From Hondaea fermentalgiana (lineage: Eukaryota; Sar; Bigyra; Thraustochytrida; Thraustochytriidae): DNA of 64,000 nt. The stretch is from positions 38,005 through 102,004 of the forward strand of contig NPFB01000134.1 in the NCBI GenBank assembly GCA_014084085.1. Direction: 5' to 3'. The translations under genes and the position numbers were made by a program. Positions 47,895 to 57,971 of this stretch are shown piece after piece. How positions within the stretch are numbered: the first letter of the stretch is position 1; every line of letters begins with the position of its first letter. The notes beneath the pieces were generated by a model. That model saw nothing but the letters and a program-made list of their open reading frames with translations, searched no databases and was not told where the DNA came from.

Positions 47895-50866
47895 ACAGAC
47901 AGGCAGGCAGACGCTCGGACAGGCGGAGACGCACTCGAGCTCGGTCTGTTTCAGGCGCGTCCTCGTTGAGGCGCCCAACCGAATGCCGGCCGAGCGGGTG
48001 CTGGAGTCGTTGAGACTCAGTTGTGACTCGAGCGAGGAGACCCCAGGGAGTAGATTTCCTTTGCGAATGCGAGCGCATGGGTGCATGCGTGCAAGCAAGG
48101 CGTAGCGCGCTCTTCTTGCTTCGCCTCTATTGGTCTGAAAAATAAAATTAATGCGGCTCCTCGACCAAGAATGATCGATGAGATTGACTGACGTGACTTT
48201 TTCCTATGACTTTGCAGGTCCCGCAATGGCGACAACATTACATCCAGTACAATGATCTCAAACATTGGATCAAGAAAGCGGAAAGCTCCGGCGACGCAGA
48301 CACCAAGGACTTCAACCAAGAGGTCGAGGAGCAAGTTAGCCATGTCATGCGATTTTACAAGGAGCAGCGAGCGGTTCTGCAATACGATCTTGAAGCCGCC
48401 GAGCGACAGCGCGCCCTCCTCGCCCAAAGTCGAGAGCCTCGCCGAGCTCAACGTGCTCACCGCGAGTCTCTCCTGCTTGAATACCACCGCTTGGGTGAAC
48501 AGTTGCTGCAAATCTTTCACTATTTGGAGCTCAATTCGACAGCACTGCGCAAAATCACCAAAAAGTTCGACAAGCGCATCAATGTCGCGAGCGCCAATCT
48601 TCTCAACAAAGTAGAGACTGAGCAGGACTCCCCACTGGCTGAAAATCTGAAGCGCATGAAAGACTTTTCGTTGCTACAGCCCTTTGTGAGCAAGATCCGC
48701 GAAGGCATCACAGATGTTCAGTCAGCCCTGCGAGCCACCATGGCGAAAGACAAACACGCAACGCCACACGGCCACGCGCCTTCGAACGCGCAGTTTGGTT
48801 CTGCATGGTCCGAGATTCCAGCGGTCCGCTTCAAGCAATACAAGAGGCACGGTCATGCCATTTTGCAGGATCTCTCTGCCCTGCGTGAAAAGCTGCAGGA
48901 GTCAACGTCGTTCCTCGACTTCTTGTCCTCGCAAGCGGCAATTCCGTTCCACCGTCACATTATGCGCAGCCAAAGCGCTATCTCGCGCGCCAAACGTCAT
49001 CAGATTGCTCCACTTCTGGGAGAAGCTACCGGAGATACATCAAGCCTGTCGCTGCAAATCGACGGAAAACCGGGGGAGCAAGGCGACGTTGTCCCTGTCC
49101 CTCCCCACAAGCCCGACACGATCGAGGCCAAGGGCAGCTACAGCGATGCGGCCCTCACGGACTCTGAGGACGAGGATGAGGAGGATGACTTTCTCTCCGA
49201 ATACATCAATTTGGCATCGACTTTCTTTTATCTAGCCAACTACAATGTCTGCCTGCCGACGTCCGGCGAGTACGCGGCGCACATGGGGCTTGATGCGTCC
49301 ATGTCGGGAGTCATCGTGGCCATGACGCCCGTGGCTGCCATGCTGTCTGCCATTGCGTACAGTTACTGGTCGAACTACAGCTTCAAGGCGCCGCTCCTAT
49401 GCAGCACGTTGCTGCTTATTTGTGGCAATCTTTTGTATGGACTGGCCTGGGATGCCGACGTTACCGTGATGATTCTTCTTGGGCGCTTTGTGACGGGCCT
49501 TGGCGGCGCACGCGCAGTGAATCGAAGGTACATCGCCGACAGTATCAGTATGGAGCATCGCACGCGCGCATCTGCCGCCTTTGTAGCAGCTGGTGCTCTG
49601 GGTATGGCCTCTGGTCCATTTTTGGCAAGCATTTTCAGCGGGATGGATCTTGTCGTACTTGGTCTCACCATGAACGAAATGACAGCCCCGTCATTTTTCA
49701 TGGTGGCGATCTGGACTCTTTACGGGTGCCTCGTGATCTTCTTCTTTAAGGAGCCGCGCCGAGAGACAGGCAAGTCAAAGAGCCGTCCGAGCACGCCACA
49801 GAGCTCAGTCGCGGGGGATAGTTCCGCCTACGATGAGTTTTTCGATGACGATGACGACGATGACTCCTTGCTGGACGTGATGGAAGCGAATGCTCTCCAT
49901 GCACAGGAGTCGTCCTTTCATGGCGCGACCTTTACTTCAACCACGCCATCCATGGATGATCCTTGGGGGCGAACTCGCAAAGGTCTCTTCAACCAATCTT
50001 CAGAGGACGAGGCCTTCAACGATGGCATTGACATTGTGCTCGATGCACCGCCGATTACGCCACCCGCAGACGGTGGACCGGTTGATGATGATGAGGGTGC
50101 GGCGCTCTTGGAGGATGCTGGGGCTTCGTCCCCACTTACTCGAGATCGGGCCCATGATCACCAGTCTCGAGGAAGCTACGGTTCATTCGTGAATGGAAAC
50201 AGTGTGACGCTGTCGCAGCAACAGCTTCGAAGCCCCGTCGAGTACAAACCGCTACTTTCAAAGGAACATTTGCGTGCGCGCCGGCGCAAGTTGCGCACCC
50301 GCCTCACCGTTCTTTGTCTTTGGATCATTTTTTGGGTCAAGCTCGTTCAAGAAGCTCTGCTTACAGCGTTACCGCTCACGCTTCCATACTTTTTGTCCTG
50401 GGGACCCGGGCGGGTGGGCATCCTCATGGCTTGTCTCGGGCTGTCTGTGGTACCTTTCAACGTCGTCGTGGTTCAGTTGTCTGGCCGCTTTGACTTGAGC
50501 GACAGCTTCTGGGTTCGCGGCCTTCAGATTCCTCTCATCGTGGGTGCAAGTCTGCTTGCGTGGGACGCGGCCCGTGATGAAGCCCTTCTCTTCGTTGGCT
50601 TCTTTATTGTGTTCATTTCGAGTCAGGTCATGGAGGCCGTGGTCATGGCGTTATTCAGCAAGGTGATTGACGCAAAGCTTGCGGCTGGTACGTTCAATAG
50701 CGGACTTCTCGCGACTGAATCAGGAACATTGGGGCGCGCGGTTGGCAATGCAATCATTACATTGCTTCACAATGGTACGCCCTTAGGGTTGCATCGAAAC
50801 CTGTATGGACTCGACGCAATCGTCACGATCCCAACTTTGCTCGTGTCTCTCTGGCTTTGCAAGTAG
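47820..50866 (+). CDS. SPX-MFS vacuolar phosphate transporter (one intron: exons 47820-47852 and 48218-50866)
   Basis: The spliced product is 893 residues. Exon 1 encodes only MKFGKHFEREL, the canonical SPX start, and ends at a GTACGT donor. Exon 2 resumes after TTTGCAG with VPQWRQHYIQYNDLKHWIKKAE, in phase 0. The SPX domain keeps the lysine cluster LRKITKKFDKR (near residue 126) that binds inositol pyrophosphates, so transport is probably gated by phosphate status. An acidic linker precedes an MFS domain with EYINLASTFFYLANYNVCLPTSGEYA and GLGGARAVNRRYIADSISMEHRTRASAAF, which match plant PHT5/VPT and related SPX-MFS proteins. A long acidic cytoplasmic loop (about 555-690) separates the two halves. 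Unspliced, an ATG at 48206 could start a protein lacking the first 11 SPX residues; the spliced form fits the family better. Confidence 0.93.
47853..48217 (+). other. GT-AG intron in the SPX-MFS gene
   Basis: A 365-nt phase-0 intron with donor GTACGT and acceptor TTTGCAG, placed after codon 11. It is the only intron I can define in the window. Just inside the donor lies a GGCA tetranucleotide array (about 47864-47911). Confidence 0.88.
47864..47911. repeat. GGCA tetranucleotide microsatellite inside the intron
   Basis: About eight GGCA units, two GACA units and further GGCA units, starting 11 nt after the 5' splice site. Length variation here could affect splicing of the tiny first exon. Confidence 0.85.
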
Positions 50867-51049
50867 GGACCGGCCATGTTCGCAGGCACACTTCGCTCGC
50901 TTTAATGAAAAGTTCCGGTCGGTTATCATTGTCGACTCTGGTACCTACGTCTTACTGGTCTGCCTTTTCTTCTTTCATTTACTTTCTGATTTTTTTTATA
51001 CTGTACAATGAGAAGGAACAAACAAATATCATGTCATGTCATGTCATGT
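50867..51049. other. Convergent 3' region with CATGT repeats
   Basis: A short 3' intergenic region containing T-rich DNA (50980-51000) and three to four tandem CATGT units (51030-51048) next to the trypsin stop. Nothing else is seen. Confidence 0.4.
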
Positions 51050-52462
51050 TCAATTCGAGCTGCCAAAGTCTGACATCTCCCACAGCTGTGAGGTGTCGTC
51101 ATCTGTGAACTCGCAAGTTTCGTACATGAAGCAGCGCTTGTCCTTGACATCGAGAACAGCAAAATTGCAATTTGATTTGCGAGCGCAGCTGCTCAAGCAC
51201 TTGCGAGCGTTGGTCGTCTTGAATGTACCCACGCGATCCCCCGTGCAGCCAAGCGCATTCTCAGCAAACGAGTCAAGAATGTCGTCTTTCTCGTAGAGCT
51301 CATGCCCTGCATTTCCAGTGGCCGTTTCACATTGGTTCTTCTTGTACAACGTGCACGTTTCGTTGGCGATATCAATGAGCGAGGTGCGGCAGCCGGCTTT
51401 GGTGAGGCAGGCCCAGAAGCACTCCTTGGCACTGATGGTGTCAATCGTCTTGAAACTCGTTGTATCTGCATTTGCACACTGTGTGCCGACTGTGGCGGCC
51501 TGGACCAGCTCGTCCTGACTTCTCTCTGTGGGAGCCTTGGTAGGTGCGTTCGTTGGTGCTGAGGTCGGCGCTGGTGTGGAGACGACCATTTTCGGGGATT
51601 CTAGGGTCGTGCCAATGACGCCCTCGATCCACGACAGGTATTGCGAGTTTCGCATGTAAACGCCAAAGTAGCCGAAGTCAGCACATCCTTTGCCATAAGT
51701 GACGATGCCAACTTGGGTGATTTTACCGTCCGAGTCTTTGTAGAAAAGAGGTCCGCCCGAATCGCCCGTGCATGCGTCTTGGTTGTATGTGTCCGAGTAC
51801 CCCGCGCAAATGTGGTCGTCTGTAATAAAGTCGTACGGAACGGAACAATTCTCGTTGCTGACAATGGGTACCTCTGTCTCCATGAGCTGATCGGTGAAAA
51901 CTCCGCTCCCAGCTTCTTCAAAACCCCAACCGATTACATTCACTACCTGGCCAACCGCTTCGAAGGGCGCGGTGAAGGGAAACTGGTTCAAGACAATGGG
52001 TTCAATGTCCTTGACAGGTTTGTTCAATTTGAGCAAAGCAAGGTCATTGTCTTTATCGTCAACCCAGTCGGGATGCCGAACGACCTGCTTGACCTTGCGA
52101 ATGACGCCAGCGTTTACATCTGAAATGTCATACGCGCCAATCTGAATGCGATTCGGCGCCACATACGGGACGCAGTGTGCGGCAGTAAGTACCCATCGCT
52201 TGTGAATCAACGTACCCCCGCAATTGGGCTGATACCCTGTTGGGGATGCCTTTCGTTTGAACTGCAACGACGCCATCCAGCCGTAGTCGCTGTCTTCTGG
52301 CACTTCCCATCCACCGACAATTCTTGTGGACATAAGTTTCCGTCCTGCTGGTTTTTTACTTGTGAGTCGGCGCAAGCCTCCTTCGCGGGCGACGACATCG
52401 TTCACGCTCGAGAGCGCAACGAGCAAGGCCAAAGCAATCGTTGCAGCGCATCTCGACCGCAT
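51050..52462 (-). CDS. Secreted trypsin-like serine protease with two C-terminal PAN/apple-like domains
   Basis: The 470-residue product has a signal peptide (residues 1-25), a propeptide ending at Arg47, and a mature N-terminus IVGG. The triad is complete: His96 in VLTAAHC, Asp140 in DNDLALLKL and Ser235 in CTGDSGGP. Asp229, six residues before the Ser, predicts cleavage after Lys or Arg. A short APT-rich linker (about 296-315) leads to two Cys-rich modules, 323-392 and 399-467, each with the CxxxC and C-x-ly/C-f-my spacing of PAN/apple domains, which bind glycans or proteins. The enzyme is likely secreted for extracellular digestion by an osmotroph. It contrasts with the catalytically dead homologue at 14521-16188. 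The ATG at 52462 is the first in frame. Confidence 0.92.
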   Translation of the reverse strand: MRSRCAATIALALLVALSSVNDVVAREGGLRRLTSKKPAGRKLMSTRIVGGWEVPEDSDYGWMASLQFKRKASPTGYQPNCGGTLIHKRWVLTAAHCVPYVAPNRIQIGAYDISDVNAGVIRKVKQVVRHPDWVDDKDNDLALLKLNKPVKDIEPIVLNQFPFTAPFEAVGQVVNVIGWGFEEAGSGVFTDQLMETEVPIVSNENCSVPYDFITDDHICAGYSDTYNQDACTGDSGGPLFYKDSDGKITQVGIVTYGKGCADFGYFGVYMRNSQYLSWIEGVIGTTLESPKMVVSTPAPTSAPTNAPTKAPTERSQDELVQAATVGTQCANADTTSFKTIDTISAKECFWACLTKAGCRTSLIDIANETCTLYKKNQCETATGNAGHELYEKDDILDSFAENALGCTGDRVGTFKTTNARKCLSSCARKSNCNFAVLDVKDKRCFMYETCEFTDDDTSQLWEMSDFGSSN

Positions 52463-54185
52463 TTTCCTTCCTTGTGCAATCTGCTCTTCTTCTTCTTCTC
52501 CTTCGTCTGATTCTTGTTGTTAGGTGTCTCAGGTTCACGCACGCACGCGCGCGCACACGGGCGCGAAGACCTCTTTAAATTTCCTGGTCGCACTTTCCTG
52601 GGCCGTAATCCCAGGCGTCGTTGCGGCTTTGACGCAATCCTGGTTTGATCTGCTGGCTGACTGGCTGGCGCTTGTCCTTTATATGATGTCTTCTCTTCTT
52701 CCCGATCGCTTGCTGCGCGACTCCTTAGAAATTCGCGCGGCTTTCCCTGCCCCTTTCCGTCTCCCCCTCCCCCCAAACAAACGCTGCAGCTGCGCGGAGT
52801 ACACGAAGATGGCCGGGACCGCGCCGAGGTCCGCGCTCGGCTCAGTACACACACCTTCTTATGCGTTTCGAGTAGCTGCACTCTAGGGCACTGACCCTCT
52901 GTGGCGCGAGATGGGTCCGCGCCTGCTGATCCGCGCCGGGCGATTTCGGGGGACGCTCGTGCTTGATGCGAGGCGCGCGAGGCGCGCTTCCTCTCTCACT
53001 TTCTGTCGCTCTTGATTCGATCACGCGCTGCGCTCAGACTTTCTGGACTGCAAGACTGTTGAATCGTGATTTCTGGAGAATCGGTCACCCAAGGTCGGAG
53101 ACTGACCGACCGCGGCGAAGCATTAACAAGCAAGACTGACCCTCCGACCTCGAAGAGAAAAGGTCTGGTCATGGCATGGTGGGTTAGAGGACTTCTTGCG
53201 TTCACTGTCAAGGGAGGGAAAATGGGGTGCAATCTAGCTGCCAAGCTAGCTTGTTGTAGTTGTAGTAGTTGTTCTTGTTGACTCCTTTCGCTCATTCTGA
53301 CCACGCACGAATGACAGGGTAGGCATCCTTTAAAGTTTCAATGTATTGTGAAGATCGCGGCTTGTGTTTGAATACATGTTTGAATATCCCTGGCAAGTCA
53401 GCTGCTTCGTGCTTCTTCTTACGCTTGCAATGCAAAGGTCTTAATCTTGGGCAAGGCGGACATATTGCACTCCACTACGTGCGCCATACGAGGTCAATGT
53501 GCAGAGTCTCGATTTGTCTTATCAATGGACCCTGTGAAGCTGCATGTCTCCATTTTTGCAAAGAACTCAAGCAAGGAGAAGACGGCGACGCTGATTCTCG
53601 AGTTAAGCATTCCTCTCGCTTGCTCTCTTTTTACTGTTTGGCTCCGTGCTACAACATCATGGGACTTGAAGGCATCTACGGAATCTTTATCGCTACGAGC
53701 TGCAGAAACAAAGCAAACCGTGACTTTTCGCGAGCCACCATGCTTTGTTCATTTGTCTCTCGCTGCAAGCTCTCACGTCGCATCGACCTGCCCTTCAGTC
53801 TGCCTGGGACCCGTCTGCAACTAGGCTAGAGCATACCTAACGATCACGACAGGGCCTAGCCGGTGCCTAGGGAGGCCTAAGCCTCGTCGCCTTCGTCTTT
53901 TGCGCGGTGGGTGGTGGTGGTTGGTGGCCGCCAGATCGAAAAGGTCAACGGCGCCAGTCCCCTGGCGGCGCGGCGGCAGGCGTGCGTACGTACGTGCGGG
54001 CAGGCAGGCAGGCGGGGACTTGAGGCGACGGCACGCGCGACGCGGAAAGCGGGCCCCAGACAACCGGTCGGTCGGTCTGTCTTTCTGCTTGCGGCCGAGG
54101 CGGCGCAGCGGCAGTCTGTCTTGGCGCACTCTTTTTCTTTTCTTCTCCACTGCAGACCATACCCTTCGATTCCGGACGAGACAAG
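52463..54185. promoter_or_regulatory. Divergent region between the trypsin and CTP synthase genes
   Basis: A 1.7 kb stretch without a convincing gene. It has a CA/CG dinucleotide run at about 52536-52560, TTG/TAG triplet repeats at 53250-53282, GAGGCCTA at 53872-53879 with surrounding CCTAG motifs, and a GGCA repeat at about 53999-54014. Frames of 125-162 residues between 53341 and 53829 lack any recognisable domain and were not accepted, though a short gene here cannot be excluded. Confidence 0.4.
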
Positions 54186-56090
54186 ATGTCGCAACGTAAG
54201 GATGCTCACCTCCGGGCGAACTCGCCCATTAACCTCCGCGCCGAGACGCGTTTCATTTTCGTGACGGGTGGCGTCGTGTCCGGCTTGGGCAAGGGAATTA
54301 CCATCTCGTCCATCGGCAGGCTGCTCAAGGCCAGCGGCGTCTCGGTGACGAGCATCAAGGTGGACCCGTACCTGAACGTGGACGCCGGCACGATGGCGCC
54401 CCAGGAACACGGAGAGACCTTTGTGCTTGATGATGGCGGCGAGACCGACCTCGATCTCGGAAACTACGAGCGCTTCTTGGACGTCATGCTCACCCGCGAC
54501 CACAACATTACCACGGGCAAGGTGTACCAGTCAGTCATCGAGCGCGAGCGCAAGGGCGACTTTCTGGGTAAGACGGTGCAGGTGGTGCCGCACATTACAA
54601 ACGAGATCCAGGACTGGATCGCACGTGTTGCCCAGATCCCCGTCGACGGCACGACGAACCCGCCCGATGTGTGCCTCGTGGAGGTCGGCGGCACCGTCGG
54701 TGACATTGAGTCGATGGTCTTTTTGGAGGCCATTCGCCAATTCCAGTTCCGCGTGGGTCGCGAGCGCTGCTGCCTGGTGCACGTGTCTCTGATTCCCGTT
54801 CTCGGTTCCGTTGGCGAGCAAAAGACCAAGCCCACCCAGCACGGCATCAAGGAGCTCATGTCTCTGGGCCTCAGCCCGGACCTCATCGTCTGCCGCTCGT
54901 CCGAGGTCGTCGAGGAGTCGACGCGGAAAAAGATTAGCCAGTTCTGCCACGTGGCGCCTTCGTGTGTGATTAGTGTGCACGATGTGAGCAACATCTATCA
55001 CGTTCCCCTCATCCTCGAGCAGCAAGGTCTCCACACGATCATTCGCGAGTCGCTGGGCTTGGAGAAGATGTCTGAGAAGCTTGACCTCGACACCTGGCGC
55101 AAACTGGCGCAAACTGTCGACGAGGCCAAGGACGAGGTCGTCATTGCCGTCTGCGGCAAGTACACTAGCCTGCACGACTCGTACCTGAGCGTGCTCAAGG
55201 CGCTGAAACACTCGGCCATTGCTGAGAACAAGGTCCTCATTACGTCTTGGATTGAATCTTCTGACCTTGAGGAGGAGACCAAGGCCGCTGACCCTTCGAC
55301 CTACGCCACTGCCTGGGAGAAGCTGCGCCAGGCCGACGGTATTCTCATTCCTGGCGGTTTTGGCTCGCGCGGTGTAGAGGGCAAGGTCGCCGCCGCCAAG
55401 TACGCTCGCGAGGGCTGCGTGCCTCTTTTGGGTGTCTGCCTGGGCATGCAGGTCATGGTCATTGAGTACGCTCGCAACGTGCTCGGCTGGACCGACGCTG
55501 CATCTGCTGAGGGCGACGAGAACACCTCGCACAAGGTCATTATCAAGATGCTTGAGCACCACCAGGGCCAGATGGGAGGCACCATGCGCCTTGGTAGCCG
55601 GCGCACGAATCTGCACCCACTTCCAGACTCGTGCGAGCAGGCCAAGTCCGTTGCCAGCGCCATTTACGAGGGCGCGTCGCACGTTCTCGAACGTCACCGC
55701 CACAGATACGAGGTTAACCCCTCATACATTGCGGACCTCGAGAAGGGCGGTCTGTACTTTACCGGCAAGGACGAGGCCAACGAGCGCATGGAAATGACCG
55801 AGCTTCCGCGCAAGGTGCATCCCTTTTACTTTGGTGTGCAGTTTCACCCGGAGCTCAAGTCTCGCCCGCTCCGCCCCTCTCCCCCTTTCCATGGCTTTCT
55901 CTTGGCTGCCTGCAAGTCTTTCACATCGCACTATGGTGTCCCCGAGTCGACGGCCACTCCTATTGTGGCGCCGCTTCCCACGCCGCGCAGCGTCAAGCGC
56001 AAGGACTCTGTCAGCGAGTTCCGCGATACCTCTGGGGCGCCAGGCGTTGCCAAGATGAAGCGTCCTCGTGTCATTTCTGACAGCAACTAG
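54186..56090 (+). CDS. CTP synthase (glutamine-hydrolysing)
   Basis: The 634-residue product converts UTP, ATP and glutamine to CTP, the last step of pyrimidine nucleotide synthesis and a supply for phospholipid precursors. The synthetase domain opens with [22 protein letters not shown] (P-loop, residues 23-44), [15 protein letters not shown] and [23 protein letters not shown]. The glutamine amidotransferase domain has [12 protein letters not shown] with nucleophile Cys418 and [11 protein letters not shown] with His554 and Glu556. All key residues are present. The length is slightly above the human enzyme (591) because of a basic, Ser-rich C-terminal tail from about residue 590. The ATG at 54186 has A at -3. 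A 390-residue frame on the opposite strand is a codon-bias shadow. Confidence 0.97.
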   Translation: MSQRKDAHLRANSPINLRAETRFIFVTGGVVSGLGKGITISSIGRLLKASGVSVTSIKVDPYLNVDAGTMAPQEHGETFVLDDGGETDLDLGNYERFLDVMLTRDHNITTGKVYQSVIERERKGDFLGKTVQVVPHITNEIQDWIARVAQIPVDGTTNPPDVCLVEVGGTVGDIESMVFLEAIRQFQFRVGRERCCLVHVSLIPVLGSVGEQKTKPTQHGIKELMSLGLSPDLIVCRSSEVVEESTRKKISQFCHVAPSCVISVHDVSNIYHVPLILEQQGLHTIIRESLGLEKMSEKLDLDTWRKLAQTVDEAKDEVVIAVCGKYTSLHDSYLSVLKALKHSAIAENKVLITSWIESSDLEEETKAADPSTYATAWEKLRQADGILIPGGFGSRGVEGKVAAAKYAREGCVPLLGVCLGMQVMVIEYARNVLGWTDAASAEGDENTSHKVIIKMLEHHQGQMGGTMRLGSRRTNLHPLPDSCEQAKSVASAIYEGASHVLERHRHRYEVNPSYIADLEKGGLYFTGKDEANERMEMTELPRKVHPFYFGVQFHPELKSRPLRPSPPFHGFLLAACKSFTSHYGVPESTATPIVAPLPTPRSVKRKDSVSEFRDTSGAPGVAKMKRPRVISDSN

Positions 56091-56131
56091 ATTTATTCCT
56101 GGGCCAATGGATCGATCGGCGCACGTATCTA

Positions 56132-56162
<31 letters not shown>

Positions 56163-56708
56163 TTACCAAATTGCTTAAGTGCCGGAAAATAATCACACCT
56201 AATACAACAAACCATACGTAGGATCGACTTCGTCGCATTTCTTGACCTCGTCTTATTTTTCTTTCTTTATATGTTTTCAGATAGCATGGTGAAGGTGACC
56301 ATGATCGGTCGCTCTGTCCAGCGACCGCCGGGAGGGCCACGAGCGCATTTCGCTCTCATCTTCGACTGTGGGTCTCTTGCTGGCATCAAACAAACTCCAA
56401 CGAACCAAGCGTTTTCTCCGGACGTCCGAGCGACTTGGCCTCGGCTCACGTTCTTTCTTTGGCAACGGAAAGACGACAATGTCCTGCGACTCTGCCGGCG
56501 ACTCGGTCCGCAGCCCTTGAGCTTACGCCGCCTACTCCAGCGCCCCGAACGGGGTTGTCCTCCTCTAGGCCTCCTCCTAGTCTTTCTGCTAGTAGCAAGT
56601 AGGGGCCCCGCGGGTTGATCGAGCGATCGCCTGGCGCCTTCAACGGCGAGCATATCCCGAGCGAGGACGAGCGGGCGAGCGAGCGCGCGAGCGAGCGAGC
56701 GAGCGAGG
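56091..56708. promoter_or_regulatory. Region between CTP synthase and PSD genes
   Basis: A 618-bp stretch holding the CTP synthase 3' UTR and PSD promoter. Features are a CTTG array at 56132-56160 just after the CTP synthase stop, TAGGCCTC at 56566-56573 (136 bp before the PSD ATG), and a GAGC-rich array at about 56670-56706 that directly abuts the PSD start codon. No gene is supported. Confidence 0.5.
56132..56160. repeat. CTTG tetranucleotide microsatellite
   Basis: About seven CTTG units some 40 nt after the CTP synthase stop, inside the presumed 3' UTR. Confidence 0.8.
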
Positions 56709-57971
56709 ATGCCGCTCATGAGCATGTCGGAGGCGGAGACGCTGGGGTCGGCCGTGTCGGCGCTCACGTCGCAGGCGTCGATCCTGCAGCACGCGGACGC
56801 GGAGGCGGCGGGGATGGTGAACAAGGCGGACATCGACCTGCCCAAGGCGGACGGCATGCTGCTGCTGCTGGTGCTCTTTCTCTTTCTTACGGGCGCTGGG
56901 CTCTCGTACTCGCTGGAGGTCGGGTTGAGGGGCGCGAAGATGGCCGCCGGCGTCGCCAACAGGAAACGTCTGCGCGTCAGGGTGCTCGCTTATGAATGGT
57001 GGCTTGCCTTTCTCGTGCACGCCATCCCGTACCGATGGCTCTCGCAGATCTGGGGCCGTCTCACGCAAATGTCGTTGCCCCCGGGCATCAAACAGATGGT
57101 CTACATGGGGTGGGCCAAGACCTTTAACTGCAACCTGGACGAGATGGCCCGCCCGCTCGAAGAGTACGCCTCTCTCCGCGAATTCTTCCTGCGCCCGCTC
57201 AAGCCCGGCTTGCGCCCTGTCGACGAGACGCCAAACAGCCTCGTCTGCCCTGTTGACGGCAAGGTTCTCCATGTCGGCGCCGTCAGTCTCGACCGCGTTG
57301 GGGATTTGGTTCTCGAACAAGTCAAGGGTATCCGCTACCACATTGAGAACTTTATTGGCCCCGTTCCCGCGGGTTTCGACAACAAGCTTTGGGATGATTC
57401 CATGGAGCGCGCGCTGGCTGACTTTGACGCCATGTCCATGGCCAGCGATATTAGCACGGTTGAGGCCATCGCGCACGGCGGCAAGATCCTGCGTACGATT
57501 GTTATTTACCTCGGCCCGGGCGACTACCACCACTTTCACTCACCCACAGAGTGGAAGATCCTGCAGCGGCGTCACTATCCGGGTAACCTCTTGCCGGTCA
57601 AACCCTGGGCCGCGCGCCATATTCCGGAGTTGTATTGCACGAACGAGCGTGTTGTGCTCAATGGTCAGTGGAAGCACGGCTTTTTGAGTTTCACTGCCGT
57701 CGGCGCGCTTAACGTTGGCTCCATCGATATTGCCTGCGAGCCAGAGCTTGCCACGAACCAGTCTTCGCGCTGGCCATTCCAGTGTCCGCGCAAGACGTGC
57801 TCGGAGCGCAACTACGAGCCTGCGCACGAGCACGAGCGAGGTGAGCGCATGGGCGCCTTCAACCTTGGCTCCACCGTTGTACTCATCGCCGAGACTCCGG
57901 CTAACTTTGACTTTTGCGTCAAGGAGGGCGACGTCGTCCGCATGGGCGAGCTCCTCGCCAAGTCTCTTTAA
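56709..57971 (+). CDS. Phosphatidylserine decarboxylase proenzyme (mitochondrial PISD/PSD1-like)
   Basis: The 420-residue product makes phosphatidylethanolamine from phosphatidylserine. A transmembrane helix at residues 50-68 follows a short N-terminus, fitting an inner-membrane PSD1 type; no clear mitochondrial presequence is visible. The catalytic domain has LREFFLRPLKPGLRPVD, PVDGKVL (Asp183), GDYHHFHSPTEW (His274, His275, His277) and NVGSIDI. The autocleavage site is LGST at 386-389 in MGAFNLGSTVVLIAE; Ser388 becomes the pyruvoyl group of the alpha chain. Asp, His and Ser needed for self-processing are all present. The start follows a purine-rich microsatellite, and two further ATGs (codons 4 and 6) are possible starts. 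Confidence 0.94.
   Translation: MPLMSMSEAETLGSAVSALTSQASILQHADAEAAGMVNKADIDLPKADGMLLLLVLFLFLTGAGLSYSLEVGLRGAKMAAGVANRKRLRVRVLAYEWWLAFLVHAIPYRWLSQIWGRLTQMSLPPGIKQMVYMGWAKTFNCNLDEMARPLEEYASLREFFLRPLKPGLRPVDETPNSLVCPVDGKVLHVGAVSLDRVGDLVLEQVKGIRYHIENFIGPVPAGFDNKLWDDSMERALADFDAMSMASDISTVEAIAHGGKILRTIVIYLGPGDYHHFHSPTEWKILQRRHYPGNLLPVKPWAARHIPELYCTNERVVLNGQWKHGFLSFTAVGALNVGSIDIACEPELATNQSSRWPFQCPRKTCSERNYEPAHEHERGERMGAFNLGSTVVLIAETPANFDFCVKEGDVVRMGELLAKSL

Noticed and set aside
47864..47911. Possible CRISPR-like direct repeat
   Set aside because: It is a 4-bp microsatellite with no spacers, inside a eukaryotic intron.
53341..53829. 162-residue forward open frame between trypsin and CTP synthase
   Set aside because: No domain, Cys-rich without pattern, and competing overlapping frames of equal quality; left as non-coding.
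54531..55703. 390-residue open frame on the reverse strand inside CTP synthase
   Set aside because: It mirrors a highly biased, GC3-rich coding sequence; the forward frame is an unambiguous CTP synthase and the reverse product (Val/Leu/Arg-rich, no domain) is a codon-bias shadow.
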